A stretch of 64,000 nt of DNA from Porphyra umbilicalis (taxonomy: Eukaryota > Rhodophyta > Bangiophyceae > Bangiales > Bangiaceae): the NCBI GenBank assembly GCA_002049455.2, contig KV918775.1, forward strand, positions 186,001-250,000, in the 5' to 3' direction. Below, one piece after another: positions 50,784 to 61,406 of the stretch; position 1 is the first letter of the stretch, and each line of letters opens with the position of its first letter. The notes under the pieces were generated by a model, which was not told the origin of the DNA, did not search any database, and saw nothing but the letters and a program-made list of their open reading frames with translations. The translations under genes were made by a program, and so were the position numbers.

Positions 50784-52736
50784 CGTCCCAGCCCGCTCGA
50801 CGCGACCGCCCGCGTGAGGGTCGGAAAGGGGCGGAGCAGCCCGACGCCAGAGCCGCCCCCGAAAGGACATTGAGCACCCCGCGGGGGCGGTCGGAGAGTC
50901 GGCGCCGCCACAGCGGCCTCCATCCCTGTCTCGCCCGCCACGACGGGCACGCGCGCCACTTGTCGACGCCGCTGTCCACGGCGTCCTCCGTCCCTGCCCC
51001 AACCTCGGCCGGTGGCAACCAGCACCCCCAGGTTTCCCGCCCCACCGTCCAAGACCGAGCAGGCCATGACCGCGGCAACATCACCAGTGTTCACGACGGA
51101 GCGCCCGTGCCGACGCCACCCGCCCCGCCGCCGTGTGCACGCGGCTTCCGGCGGGTGGGCAAAGACTCGTCCCCCGCCGCTGCCGCAACCGTCCCCACAG
51201 ACGGAAGCCGCACCGCCCACAACCAGCCCACGTTGCGTCGCTGCCTCCCCCCACACGCGCGGCAGCGACGGGACCCCCCCCCCCCGGTGGCGGCGCGCAG
51301 CGCCCACCGCTCGACCAGCGACCTTGGCGGGGCGGGCGGCACCGCCGTCGGGCAGCGTGCAGGCAGCGGGCGCCCACCTTCCGGTCGGATCTTGGCACGA
51401 GTCGGGCGGCCACCGTCGCCAAAGGGGAGAGGAACCCCCGTCGACGAAGGGGGGTGAACGACCGCGCCGGCGCCGGCGGGGACGCCCCTCCGCCGCCGGC
51501 ACGCAAAACGCAACCGCCGCCGCGGGCGGGGGGGGGGGGGCGCAACGTCTGCGGCGCGGCCCTGCCGCGTCGGCCAAACGTGGGGGGCCCCTCGCGGTGG
51601 CGCCGGGAGAGGGAGCCCACACGTGCTGCGGCGCGACGCGCGCCGGAGCGCCCAGCGGGGGACGCCGCTCCCCGTGGCGACGCGGAAACGACCCGACGCG
51701 GCGCACCAGTGGCCGCCCAGCCGCGTGCGGCTGCGGCGGGGGGGCGGGGGGTGGCGCGCACGCCGCACAGCCCGACGGGCGTCGAGGGCGGCGGGGAAAA
51801 CAACCACAGGCGCGACCGGCGGCGCCCCCGACGCGGGGCGGGCACCGCTGCCGACGCGGTCGATCCGCTCGCGCGCGCGCGCGCGGCAGCGTCGCGGCTG
51901 GTGGCGGCTGCCGCGGGGGCCGGGCACCCCCTCCCCCCCCCCACCCCACCACCGGGCGGGCACCCGACACGCTCCGCGGCGCCGGCGGCGGCGGCCACAC
52001 GCGCCGACCGCCGGCGGGGCTGGGGAGCGGCGGCGGCGCGGCCGACCGAGAGCTCACGGTCGTGGCGACGCGGGCAGCGGCGGCGCCGCAAGCGGGGCGC
52101 CGTCCACCGCTTGGGCGGGGGGGGGGGGGGGGGGGGGGCGCCGCGCCTGCCGCGCGCCGCCCGCGGCCGCGCGCGGCGCGGCCGCCGCCGACACGGGCAG
52201 CCGGGGGGGGGTGGCGCCGACGGCGGCGCCGCGTCGGCCCCGGCGGGCCGCAGCGTCTGCCGCGCGCGCGGCGGCGGGCGGGAGGCGGCCGCCGCGCCGC
52301 GGATCGGGCGCCCGACGCGGCGCGGCGCGGCGGCGGCGCGCGCGGCGGCGGCCGCGGCCGCGGCCGCGCCCACCGCGCCACCGCCCGCCGCGCGGCGGGG
52401 CGCGCCGCGGCAGCGCGCGCGCGGGGCGCCGACGCCGGCGGCGGGGATTGGGCGACGGGCGGGGGCGGGCGCGGGGCGCCGCGCCGCGCGTCGCGCCGCC
52501 CCCGCGGCCCGCCCAATCCCCGCCGCCGACGCGCGGTCGGGGCGGTCGGGCGGGGCCCGCGGGCGCGCCCGCCCGCGCCGCAACCGCCCGACGCGGCGGC
52601 GGGGGCGGCAGCGGCCGCCGCCGCCGCCGCCCAGCGCGCCCCCCGAAGCGGGGGCGGCGCGGGGACGCTGCGGCGCGACACCCGCCGCCGCGCCGCCGCG
52701 GCGGTCGCGTCGACGCGACGCGGCCGCCGCCGCGGC

Positions 52737-52780
<44 letters not shown>

Positions 52781-53514
52781 TCGGCGGCGGCGGCGGCGCG
52801 GCGGCGCGGGCCGCCCGCCGAGGCGCGCGGGTGCGCTCCGCCACGCCGCGGGCGGCGCCCGCCGCGGCGGCGCGGCAGCGCGGCGGTCGGTGCCAGGGTG
52901 CGCGCACGGCCAAAGACAAGGGGGGGGAACGGGGCGCGCTCCCCCCCCCCGGCTCGCCGCCACGCACTATTCTTGGTGCGGCCGCCCCGGCGGCCACGTC
53001 GACCTTGACGCGGTGCCCCGTCCGCCGGCGGCCCCCGCGGCGGCGCCGCGCCACGCGCGCGCGGGGGCCCCCCACGGTCCTCCAACCCGTGCGGTGGCGG
53101 GTGGGGCACCCCGCCACCCCCCCCGCCACGTCGGTCGGTCCGGCAGCGAGCGCACGCGCGCAGTGTGCCGCCGCCGGTCGCGCGGCGGCGGCGGCCGCGC
53201 CGCGCACTGCCGCGCGGCCGCGGCCGCGGCGGCGGCGCCGCGGGCGGCGCCCCCGCGTGGCGGCGCGCCCAACGCGCACCCCTGCCGCGGCAGCCAATGG
53301 CGGGGTGCGACGGCGGCCGACCACGGGGGCGGCGGCGCGCGCGTCTGCCGCCGACCGCGGGCGGGGGTGGGGCACCCCGCCCCCGCCCGCGCGCGACCGG
53401 TGGGCGTCCCCCGTGGCCCCCCGCGGGCGCCGCACCCGCCGCGCAGGGCGGGGGCGGCGCGCCGCGCCGCCACCGCCCACTGGCGGCTGCCCCGCGGCCA
53501 CGCGCGCGGCGACG

Positions 53515-53547
<33 letters not shown>

Positions 53548-53794
53548 GCGGCGGAGGCGACGGCAGCGGCGACGACGGCGGCGCGGCGGCGCGACGCGCA
53601 CAAGATCGGCGCGCGGCGGCGCGCGCCGCAGCGGCGACCGCCACCCGACCGCCGCCCGACCGAAACGGCCGCCCGCCCCGCCCGCGCGACGGCTGTGCAG
53701 CGCGGCCGTGGCCGACAACGTCGAGCGTCCGCCACCCCGTCGCGGTCTCCCCCCCCCCCTCCCCCGCCCTCCCGCCCGTCCCGCACGTGGCGCC
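50784..53794. other. Three-kilobase block of extreme GC content upstream of the TIMP-like gene
   Basis: Long runs of G (52119-52138), CCG/CGG trinucleotide repeats (around 52735-52800 and 53520-53590) and dense CpG. ORFs of 400-1,100 codons occur in all six frames because stop codons are almost absent. None shows motifs, and their composition is Arg/Ala/Gly/Pro only, so I call no gene here. Confidence 0.6.
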
Positions 53795-54271
53795 ATGGCG
53801 CGCGCCACTCTTGTGCGTGCCGCCGTGCTGGCGCTTGCCGCCGTTGCCACGCTCGCGGCGGCGGCCGCCGCCCCCGCGTCGGCGTGCTCGTGCGCGGTCG
53901 CTCCCCCCTTCCTCGACGCGGTCGCGGCGGGCACCCACGTCGTAGACGTCGAGGTCGTCGAGACCGTCTTCCTCCCCCACCCCATCAAGGTGCAGCACAA
54001 GGATGCGGTCTGGTCCGCCCGCCTCCTCACGTCCTACAAGGGGTGCGCCCCGCCGACCATCCGGCTCGCGTCGGGCGCCAACTCGGCGCTGTGTGGCGTG
54101 CGCCTCACCGTGGGCGTGCGCTACGTGTTTGTCTTGGGCGCCCCCAACGGCGACGGCAACTACCGCGTGTCGGCGTGCGGCACCTTCCGCAGGTGGGCCG
54201 ACTTGAGGTACCGAGACCAGCGGGCGCTGCGCAAGATGCGCCCCCACTATTGTCCGACGTCGCCGCTGTGA
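53795..54271 (+). CDS. Secreted TIMP/netrin-like (NTR) domain protein
   Basis: This 158-residue protein has a clear signal peptide (MARATLVRAAVLALAAVATL, then an Ala run, cleavage after PASA at residue 30). The mature protein starts CSC. In tissue inhibitors of metalloproteinases the mature N-terminus is CxC, and Cys1 chelates the protease zinc. Cys31 and Cys100 are 69 apart, as are TIMP Cys1 and Cys70. Cys33 and Cys128 are 95 apart (96 in TIMP Cys3-Cys99). FLDAVAAGTHVVDVEVVE, SYKG and the GVRYVFVLGA strand fit the OB-fold of NTR domains. Cys84 and Cys153 could form a third bond. An inhibitory role is inference; NTR domains also bind other ligands. The ATG at 53795 has a good context (GCCATGG). 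It is a stand-alone gene in extremely GC-rich DNA. Confidence 0.82.
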   Translation: MARATLVRAAVLALAAVATLAAAAAAPASACSCAVAPPFLDAVAAGTHVVDVEVVETVFLPHPIKVQHKDAVWSARLLTSYKGCAPPTIRLASGANSALCGVRLTVGVRYVFVLGAPNGDGNYRVSACGTFRRWADLRYRDQRALRKMRPHYCPTSPL

Positions 54272-54284
54272 GGGTGTTCAAGAC

Positions 54285-54420
54285 GGTAGGCGACGTTGCT
54301 CGCCGGGGTGGGGGGGAGAGGGGGGGGGGTGGAACGCAGAAAAGGGGGGGGGGGGGCGGCACACAGAGAGGAGGGGGGAGGGCGGAACGCAGAGAGGGAG
54401 CGAGAAAGGAGTGGTTCGAG
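54285..54420 (+). repeat. G-rich polypurine tract downstream of the TIMP-like gene
   Basis: About 120 bp almost purely purine with many G runs of 4-12 and three partial copies of a GGCGGAACGCAGAGA-like word. G-quadruplex or triplex formation is likely. It could act in 3' end formation of the gene ending at 54271. Confidence 0.6.
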
Positions 54421-54828
54421 GTGCACGGCGGGGGTCGCAATCGTAGCTAGCACCGCCTGCGGGGCTGCCACGCCGCGCGGCCAGCGCGCGGGCGGTGGTC
54501 CGGCTCAGGTAGGTAGATGAGAAAACGAGGAGCGAGTCCGGGATGATGCACCACCCTCGCCCGACGCTTGTGGGGGCGGGCGTGTCTGCCGACATGCCGC
54601 ACGCGGCGCCAGCGCCAGCGCCAGCGCCGGCCGCCGCTGCCACACTGCGGGGCCGGCCACCGGGCTGGGGAGAGGGAGTGGCGGCGCGGCGGCGGCGGAG
54701 CCCCGTGCGGGGCGCGCACCCCCCCGCCCCACCGGCGCGGCGCGCGTCACCGCGGCGCCCCGCGCGCTCGCCACCGACGCTGCCCCGCCGCCGGGGCGAC
54801 CCCACCCCGGAGGTAGGAAATGCGCCGT

Positions 54829-54853
54829 GCAGCTTTCACATGACATTCGCGTG
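54829..54853 (+). repeat. Left arm of a distant 25-bp inverted repeat
   Basis: GCAGCTTTCACAT followed by ACATTCGCGTG matches the inverse of 58174-58198 at 23 of 25 positions. The arms are 3.3 kb apart and may be TIRs of an unclassified DNA element. No matching target duplication was found. Confidence 0.5.
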
Positions 54854-56650
54854 AATATGCGACGTGAAAACGCGGGGGGGGGGGGGGGGCGCGCGCGCTC
54901 CGCGCGCGCTCCGCGCGCCTCGGGGGGGGGCCGGATGCGCTCGTCGATTGACGAAATCAACAGTGAGATTCCATCAACTTCGGGCGCATCCTCGACATCG
55001 GTGCAGCAATCAGGACCGATTGGGGCCACCCAGAACTGGGGCCCGACCACAAAGATCTCCGGATCGGGGTGGCGAATCGGTCCCCACTGTCGTCGAGGAC
55101 AGCACGGCGACACAGGACCCGACGGATCGGTCCCCCCGCCGCCGTACCGAATCCGCCGCCACGATGTGCGCGTGGACGCTGATGCCGTCGCGGTTGACGC
55201 CATCGTCGTCGCGCCCGCCACCATGGCGCCGCTTTTACCAGGCGTGCGTCTCCTTCGGGCGGACCGGCATCGGGCACCCGTACGTGCGGTTCCCGTGCAC
55301 CCGGCTTGGAGCACCGCTATGCTTTGCCCAACCTGACATGCCAGTCCTCCGGCAGCGTATTGGTGTTGCTCTATATGTGGACAGCTTCACCGCGGCCGAC
55401 GCCTGCGCCCGCCTCCCTGTTTCTTCGTTGGCCGATGTAGCTGCAGAGGACTAGGGGAGGCACAAGCTAGCGCGGTTAGCGGGCGTGGGTGGCTGCAGTG
55501 TGGGTGACTGGAGAGTGGCGCGCCTACACGATCACATCGTAGTCAATACCTTCTTTTGCTCTCTCTCAGCTCCATTCTGTCTGACCCTACTTGTCCACTG
55601 AAGCATGAGTGCGGTCCGCTCGTACGCAAACAACGAAGAAACTTCAGTACAGCGGGCTGGTGTACCGAGTGTGCTGCTACATGTACCCCTTCAGGCGCCA
55701 ATGCTCAGGCGGCAGGTGGACAGCTTGCATGCCACTCTGGGTGAGGCCGGCACAGCGACCGCCGGGGCGCACGCCGATTCTATGCGCAGACAGTATAAAC
55801 GAAACAGCAACAGTCGGGCGGCTTCTGGGTCACCCCCGACAGGGAGGCGGGACGGGTGGGAGCTCGGCCACTGGTGGCAGGCCAATTCAGCGTGCGGCGC
55901 TCTTTCCATCTCGTCCAGCTCTGCTGCTGGTGGGGCCATGCGCGTATCGCGGTCGACCGTGGGACCCCACTTTGGAAACCGAGGCGACAGGTGACCAGGC
56001 AGATGGCGTTTGGGTTCTACTGGGAGCCATCAGCAGATACCATTCCGCAGGTGACCGACTGCTCCTCAACGAGGGACTATCCCGACGTGGCTGGGTCTCC
56101 CAGAATCCTGTGACCGCTCACGGCCCAGCACCACGCTGGCTGCTTGACCAGTCTATCTCTCGGATGGGGGACAGTGAGTATGTTCGCGGATTGCCGAGTG
56201 ACGTGCTCCCCGATAATCGCCCACCGACGCCCCCACTGTGTACTGGGGAGACATGAGCTGGTATGGGTAAAAGGCGTGGGTGACTGGAGTGCGGCTCGTG
56301 GGCATCATCGCTGTGTAACCAGAACCTACTTTCGCTTTCTCACTCTTCCAGTCTTTCTGACCATGCGTGTCTGCTGCCGTTTGCTGGAGGTCCGCTCTTA
56401 CGTAAACAGCCAGGGTACTGTTTCTGTTCTTCTGTATGCTTGGGGCTGCGGGTGCGGCCAGGGCAGCGGTCGGTGGGGCCGGCTACGGGACTGTGCGCAG
56501 CAACCGAAACGAATGCAGCGTCAGTCGGGCAGCTGCTGAGTCAGCTCCGACAGCGGGGCTGGATGGGTAAGAACGCGGCCACTGGTGACAGACCAGTGCG
56601 GCTGCGAGGCTGTTGCCGGCTGGTGGATCCAGCAGCTGCTGGCTCCACCA

Positions 56651-56728
56651 TGGCGTCCTGCTGGCGACTGGTCCTCTTGCCAGCCACTGCAGTTGCTAGC
56701 AAGAGGACCAGTCGCCAGCAGGACGCCA
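56651..56728. repeat. Perfect 30-bp palindrome with 18-nt loop
   Basis: Arms 56651-56680 and 56699-56728 are exact inverse copies (TGGCGTCCTGCTGGCGACTG at the outer end). It would form a strong hairpin in RNA or single-stranded DNA. Confidence 0.9.
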
Positions 56729-57380
56729 CCTCGGTCAGAGGTGGGAAGCAAACAGGAATGAGGAGCATGCCCTTCCGTAGGGCCTGGAATCGGCTGCTGA
56801 GGAGCCTGCATCGCCGGCATTGACCTACGCACAGGGGTAAAACACTGGCCCACAAACCCGTAACCCTGACCCATCTGGATCAGACACAGGTGATCGAAAA
56901 CATAATATGGACCCCTTGTGAATCATTTTCGATCCACACAAGCATATTACACATCAGTGAGCCTCTCCAGGGCCCTTCCAGAGGCTTAAAAATATCTACC
57001 AGTAGGCACTGCGCCCCGTTCATGGAACAGACTTTAGATTGTCCTGCAATTTCAGCCGAACAAGGCAATGCGAGTGAATTAACAGGTTTTTGATAAGTTG
57101 CTAAAACGGGCGGCGTTCTGGTGCTTGCCGCCTGATGCGACGCGCGGGGCAGGTCGTCCACCGTGTCAGACCCAGTCGGCACATGGAAACCTTGGAATCG
57201 CCTGATCTTGGAACGAAGTGGACGGATTCAAAGTATTCTCTGAGAGAAGAAAAAGTCGAGCCCGATTGGATGTATCAAAATATTTTTACGACAGCCAGCG
57301 GAACGTGTTTCTGTATTGTCGGTGGATCTGTTCGTTGATTTGCGTACAGTTGCGGATGACGCTTGGCAGCACTGTAATCC

Positions 57381-57750
57381 CGGCGCGCCAGGGGGCCCCA
57401 GCAACCCCGAGCACGGCCCCCGAGTTTCGCCAGCGCCCACCCCCGCCAGAGGTACCGTGCAGGGGGTGCCCAAAAGGGGCCACAAAGCGCGCACAAACAT
57501 TTCAGCCTGCTGATTGGCCAGGTGGCGGAAACGAAGGCGGCATCCTGGCCGCATGAAGTTTCTACCGGCGCGCCAGGGGCCCCCAGCGACCCCGTGCACG
57601 GCCCCCGAGATTCGCCAGCGCCCACCCCCGCCAGAGGTACCGTGCAGGGGGTGCCCCAAAGTGGCCACAAAGCGCGCACAAACATTTCAGCCTGCTGATT
57701 GGCCAGGTGGCGGAAACGAAGGTGTCATCCTGGCCAATGAAACAGGCGCC
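57381..57750 (+). repeat. 185-bp tandem duplication, two units
   Basis: Unit one starts at 57381 and unit two at 57566. They share long identical blocks such as GCCAGAGGTACCGTGCAGGG, with about a dozen differences. A more diverged partial third copy may follow near 57800. Confidence 0.85.
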
Positions 57751-58173
57751 AGTCCGTAGGTGGTTCCCTGGTCGCTTTGTTGACCGCATGTGCTGATACT
57801 ATCTCGCCACTGTGGGGGCGCCCAGGGGTCCTGGAGGCCTGTATCTCGCCAGACAGGGCTGCTGAGAGCCGCAGACACAACGGTATCTAATTTTGCTGTC
57901 GATCTGGGAGCCCCTTTTTTGGGTGCTCCAGGGCGCTGACAAGTGTCGTCGGCCACAGACACGACGACTGATCAGGACAGGCTTTGGTGTCTGTGGCCCC
58001 GCTCGGGCCTTTCCTCGTCGCTGATGTCTGGCGGCCCTGTTCATGTCCGGCACGTATCCGGTTCTGTACACCCTCTCAAGGGTCGTGCAGGCGGGCCGGT
58101 CAGGTCGGCAGCTCAGCGCTCGAGCTCGGCAGGCAGTGATCTAATTGGCCGGTTTGCTTTCACACAGCAAGTG

Positions 58174-58198
58174 CACGCGAATATGATGTGAAAGCTGC
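58174..58198 (-). repeat. Right arm of the distant 25-bp inverted repeat
   Basis: Inverse of 54829-54853 with two mismatches. Confidence 0.5.
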
Positions 58199-58686
58199 AG
58201 CGTCCGTTTCCTTCACGCCACCCCGCCGGTCCGCACGGCAGTCGCCGCCGCCACCCGCTCCACAGACGCGCGTCCGCACCGGCGCGCTGGCGGGCCTCGC
58301 CCACTCACGCCGGTCCACCCCGGCAATGCCGCCCGCCCCCCACCCACCCCCCGACGCTGAGCTGCGCAGCCGAGGGACGCCTAGACCAATAAAAAAAAAG
58401 GGCGCACCACACACCCCGCCCGCTCCCGACTATGGGCGCCGTGACGGGCCGACGCCACCGTGGCTGGTGACCGGCCGCCGGCCAACAAGTGAGGCGCGCG
58501 CCGCGGCCGCCCCCGCCGGCGCCAGGCCACCGCGGGGGACGGCGCGTGCCAGACGGGCCAGCGGCGGTCGCGCAAACCGCCGCGGGCGCACCGCCGCGGG
58601 CGCGACGCCGACGAGGGCCCCGCCTGGTCGGGCGCGCCCCGCCGACCACATGAGGCCCCCCTGCCCGCACCCCCCCCCCCTGTGAA
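58199..58686. other. GC-rich sequence, no gene
   Basis: Open frames on both strands are Pro/Arg/Ala-rich and motif-free. Contains a poly-A run (58391-58399). Confidence 0.5.
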
Positions 58687-58688
58687 TA

Positions 58689-58715
58689 TCCGTCTGACAC
58701 CAGATAAGAACCCAT
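58689..58715 (+). repeat. Left TIR of pogo-type transposon
   Basis: 27 bp, exact inverse of 61380-61406. Confidence 0.95.
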
Positions 58716-59263
58716 GGCATCAGATAAGAACCAACTGTAAGGGTCGATTCTTCACAGTGTTTACATACTAAGTGAGTTTCTGGATAATCAAACAGATGCC
58801 AACACTCAAACAGGAACGCCCGTCTTCCCCCAAAGAAAAAATGGATGCTGTCATGAGACACATGAATGAAAAGAGCGGGTCTTCAGCTCGCCAACCATGT
58901 GATCAGCTTTTCCATACGCCATCGTCGTCGGCAGGGACGGGTGGCCGAGTGTTTTTGATGGGGTCTCTGTCCAGACGTTCCAACGGTCAATTTTCGGCTC
59001 AAATCGCCCTCTGCGACCCTGCCAAGCGTCCATTGCGCGCGCGCGCCCAAAATCTGACCAGGCAGAACAGCACGATTTCCAGTCCTGGCCTGCCCTCTCG
59101 GACCATCCCTCTGCTTGTGCGCCAAAATCTGCCAAGCGTCTCACTGAGGGGCCCGTGTAGACCTGCTGCATTGTCAGGTAGGGCAATCTGGCCCATCGTG
59201 GCGCCCAATCCGAGGGGCCCATCACCACTCCTTTCACCCCCCCCGCTCCCCCTGGACCTCGCA

Positions 59264-60988
59264 ATGGAGGGGCCTCCGAGTCGTGGCCCTGTCAAGGGCA
59301 GCAAGAGAAGCCGTGCGCCAACGGCGGAGCAGCGGCAACAAATGGCGGATTTTCTGGCGACTGGGCAATCGGAGGCCGCCACTGCCAAACGCGTTGGGGT
59401 GTCCCGTGCGGCCGTCCGCCACTTCAAGAAGACGAGGGGGAAGGCGGTCTCTCCCGGCCCCCCTCCATTTTTTCACCCCGAGGAGGAGAAGCTGTTGGTG
59501 TCGTTCGTTCGCACAAAGGCCTTACTTGGCCAGGGCTTGACGCGCGACGGGTTTCTGGCGTGTTGCGGTGAGTACGTCGCGGCTCTGTCGCTGGACCGGC
59601 AGCAGATTGCGCGGCGTTACTTCAACGGGAAGCTTACCCCGGGCCGCGGCTTTTATCGTCTGTTCCTGAATCGCTGGCCGGAGCTGACGGAGTACCGCGT
59701 CGGAACGTTGGAGGATAGCCGGGCGCAGAACGCGCGCCCAGACGTTGTGGCGCGGTGGTATGCGGCTCTGACGTTGTGCTACCGGGACCTGAAAATAAAG
59801 CACCCCCGGCAGGTGTTTAATATGGACGAGACGCACGTTGAGCCGCGGCAGCTGTTGCTTGAGGCGCGGACTACAATTTTGGGCGGCAGGGGCATGCGCA
59901 AGCCGGAGGTGATCATCCCTTCCATCGGCTCAGGGGCGGCCGCCTGCACTGCGGCCGTCACTGTCTCCGCCGGGGGCCTATTGGCCCCACTCTTCCTCGT
60001 CGTCCAGGGCGAGGCGAAGGGCCACGCCTTTGCCAAAATCACGGTGGACGGCAAGACGACGTCAGTACCGCTGGCGGCGCGGCTGAACGACTCGGCAGTG
60101 GTGGTACGGCGCACCCCCGCCGGATTTGACAAACGTATTTTTCACGTTTGGTGTGCCCACTTCGCGGCGTTTGCGACCGCGTACTACCCGGGGGAATCTA
60201 AGCTCCTGTCATTGGACGGGGCAAAAGTACACCTGTCGGCCACCGGGCTACTGACTCTTTTGCGGGCCAACGTGCACGTTGTCGCCGAGCCGTCCAAGCT
60301 CTCCCATCTGTTGCAGCCATTGGACAACAAGCATGCTTTTGGCAGATTCCAGCCGTCTGTTCGGGGCGCCGTCCGCGGGCGGGCGAGCTCGTGTGTTGCC
60401 CGTGGCGCGGCATTCACTTGCGTGGACATGGTCGAGTGCGTCAAGGTCGCGGCCGACAACGCCTTTACGCCCACCTCCCTAGTGTCTGCATTCTCCGCGG
60501 TTGGCATGTGGCCACTCGACCCCACCAAGGTCCCCGCGGAGGAGCTGTCAAAAGGAGCAGACCGAGTGGTGTTGGACGTTAACCTCGAGCTTTTGGTTTC
60601 ACGCCTCACCCCGGTGGTGCGCAAGGACCTCTCGTGCCCTACAATCGTGCAGGGCACGCTTTCGACAGCGGGACGAGCAACGGTTTTGACGGCGCCGGAA
60701 GTGCTGGCGGCTCTACAGCAGCTTGACGCCGACAGGCTCAAGAAGCAGCAGGACCACGAGGTGAGTCGTCGGCAGAGGGAGGCGACGGTGGCCGCTAACA
60801 AGGCCAAAAAGGCCGAGCGGGCTGCAGCGCAGGAGCGCACGAAGTGGGCCAAGGTTTGGCGGCTGGTCAGTGAAGAGGCGGCCGAGGAGGGCCGGCACCG
60901 GCTGCACCGACTGTACCCGTCTCCCCGCAAGCTGGTCCTGTGGGAACGCGCCAGCAAGCAGCGCAAGCTGTTTCATGTGCCCAAGTGA
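59264..60988 (+). CDS. Pogo-type DDE transposase, intact
   Basis: The 574-residue protein would bind the TIRs and move the element by cut and paste. A psq-like helix-turn-helix comes first (EQRQQMADFLATGQSEAATA, then KRVGVSRAAVRHF). A CENP-B-type DNA-binding region follows (EEEKLLVSFV to FYRLFLNRWPELTEYR). The DDE core has catalytic Asp residues in VFNMDETHVEP, LLSLDGAKVHLS and HLLQPLDNKHAFG; the last two are 35 residues apart (DD35D). A Lys/Glu-rich coiled segment and a basic tail end the protein. The ATG at 59264 (GCAATGG) is chosen because the DNA-binding domain starts 20 residues later. The same frame is open back to an ATG at 58772, just inside the left TIR, which would add 164 low-complexity residues. 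Confidence 0.93.
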   Translation: MEGPPSRGPVKGSKRSRAPTAEQRQQMADFLATGQSEAATAKRVGVSRAAVRHFKKTRGKAVSPGPPPFFHPEEEKLLVSFVRTKALLGQGLTRDGFLACCGEYVAALSLDRQQIARRYFNGKLTPGRGFYRLFLNRWPELTEYRVGTLEDSRAQNARPDVVARWYAALTLCYRDLKIKHPRQVFNMDETHVEPRQLLLEARTTILGGRGMRKPEVIIPSIGSGAAACTAAVTVSAGGLLAPLFLVVQGEAKGHAFAKITVDGKTTSVPLAARLNDSAVVVRRTPAGFDKRIFHVWCAHFAAFATAYYPGESKLLSLDGAKVHLSATGLLTLLRANVHVVAEPSKLSHLLQPLDNKHAFGRFQPSVRGAVRGRASSCVARGAAFTCVDMVECVKVAADNAFTPTSLVSAFSAVGMWPLDPTKVPAEELSKGADRVVLDVNLELLVSRLTPVVRKDLSCPTIVQGTLSTAGRATVLTAPEVLAALQQLDADRLKKQQDHEVSRRQREATVAANKAKKAERAAAQERTKWAKVWRLVSEEAAEEGRHRLHRLYPSPRKLVLWERASKQRKLFHVPK

Positions 60989-61379
60989 TTGTCGCCAGCG
61001 TGGACTGCTGTGATCACGCGCTTGATTCCATTGTTTTTTTTTCTGTTCAAGCTGTGGTTGGATAGAATATTGCCAGGGTTTTCCAGGTTTTTGATTGGTG
61101 CAATAGGATTCACCCCCTTAGACAGTTGACTCAATTCGGACGGTCACACATCAACACTGTGGTACAATTATCCGTCAACACTGCAGAACGCCTAGGTTTT
61201 CCCAGGATGCTTGATGGGTTGTTAACTGGTGTATACCCCGATACCGACCCACCTACGAACAAAAAGAGTGAAGCGTCCATTTTTTGTGGAAAAAAGATGA
61301 TGGAGGAGGGGAGGGTGAGCTGAGCCCAACGGTGTGCTTCTCGAAGGAAGTGAACCAGTGGTTAATAAACGGGGACAGG

Positions 61380-61406
61380 ATGGGTTCTTATCTGGTGTCA
61401 GACGGA
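61380..61406 (-). repeat. Right TIR of pogo-type transposon
   Basis: 27 bp, exact inverse of 58689-58715, followed by TA. Confidence 0.95.

Larger units (their letters stand above)
54854..58173. other. Interior of the 54.8-58.2 kb inverted-repeat unit; no identified gene
   Basis: No transposase motif is visible. The stretch contains a diverged pair of direct repeats (about 55490-56256 and 56276-56830; both have a RSYxN segment and similar downstream words), a 30-bp palindrome (56651-56728) and a 185-bp tandem duplication (57381-57750). Short ORFs at 54827-55336 and 55605-56256 show no recognisable domain. Confidence 0.4.
58689..61406 (+). mobile_element. Intact pogo-type (Tc1/mariner superfamily) transposon
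   Basis: Perfect 27-bp TIRs (58689-58715, 61380-61406) start TCCGTCTGACACCAGATAAG. TA flanks both ends (58687-58688, 61407-61408), the standard target duplication. CAGATAAGAACC is repeated at 58701 and 58721 as a possible second transposase site. The element carries one intact transposase gene. Perfect TIRs and an open gene suggest recent insertion. Confidence 0.95.

Noticed and set aside
50483..54450. Several overlapping ORFs of 400-1,100 codons on both strands
   Set aside because: All six frames are open because the DNA is nearly pure G/C. Products are low-complexity Arg/Ala/Gly/Pro with no motifs. Only the last part of one frame (53795-54271) is convincing.
58772..59263. N-terminal 164-codon extension of the pogo transposase
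   Set aside because: The stretch is low-complexity and starts beside the TIR. Pogo transposases usually begin near the helix-turn-helix, so 59264 was preferred, though the extension cannot be excluded.
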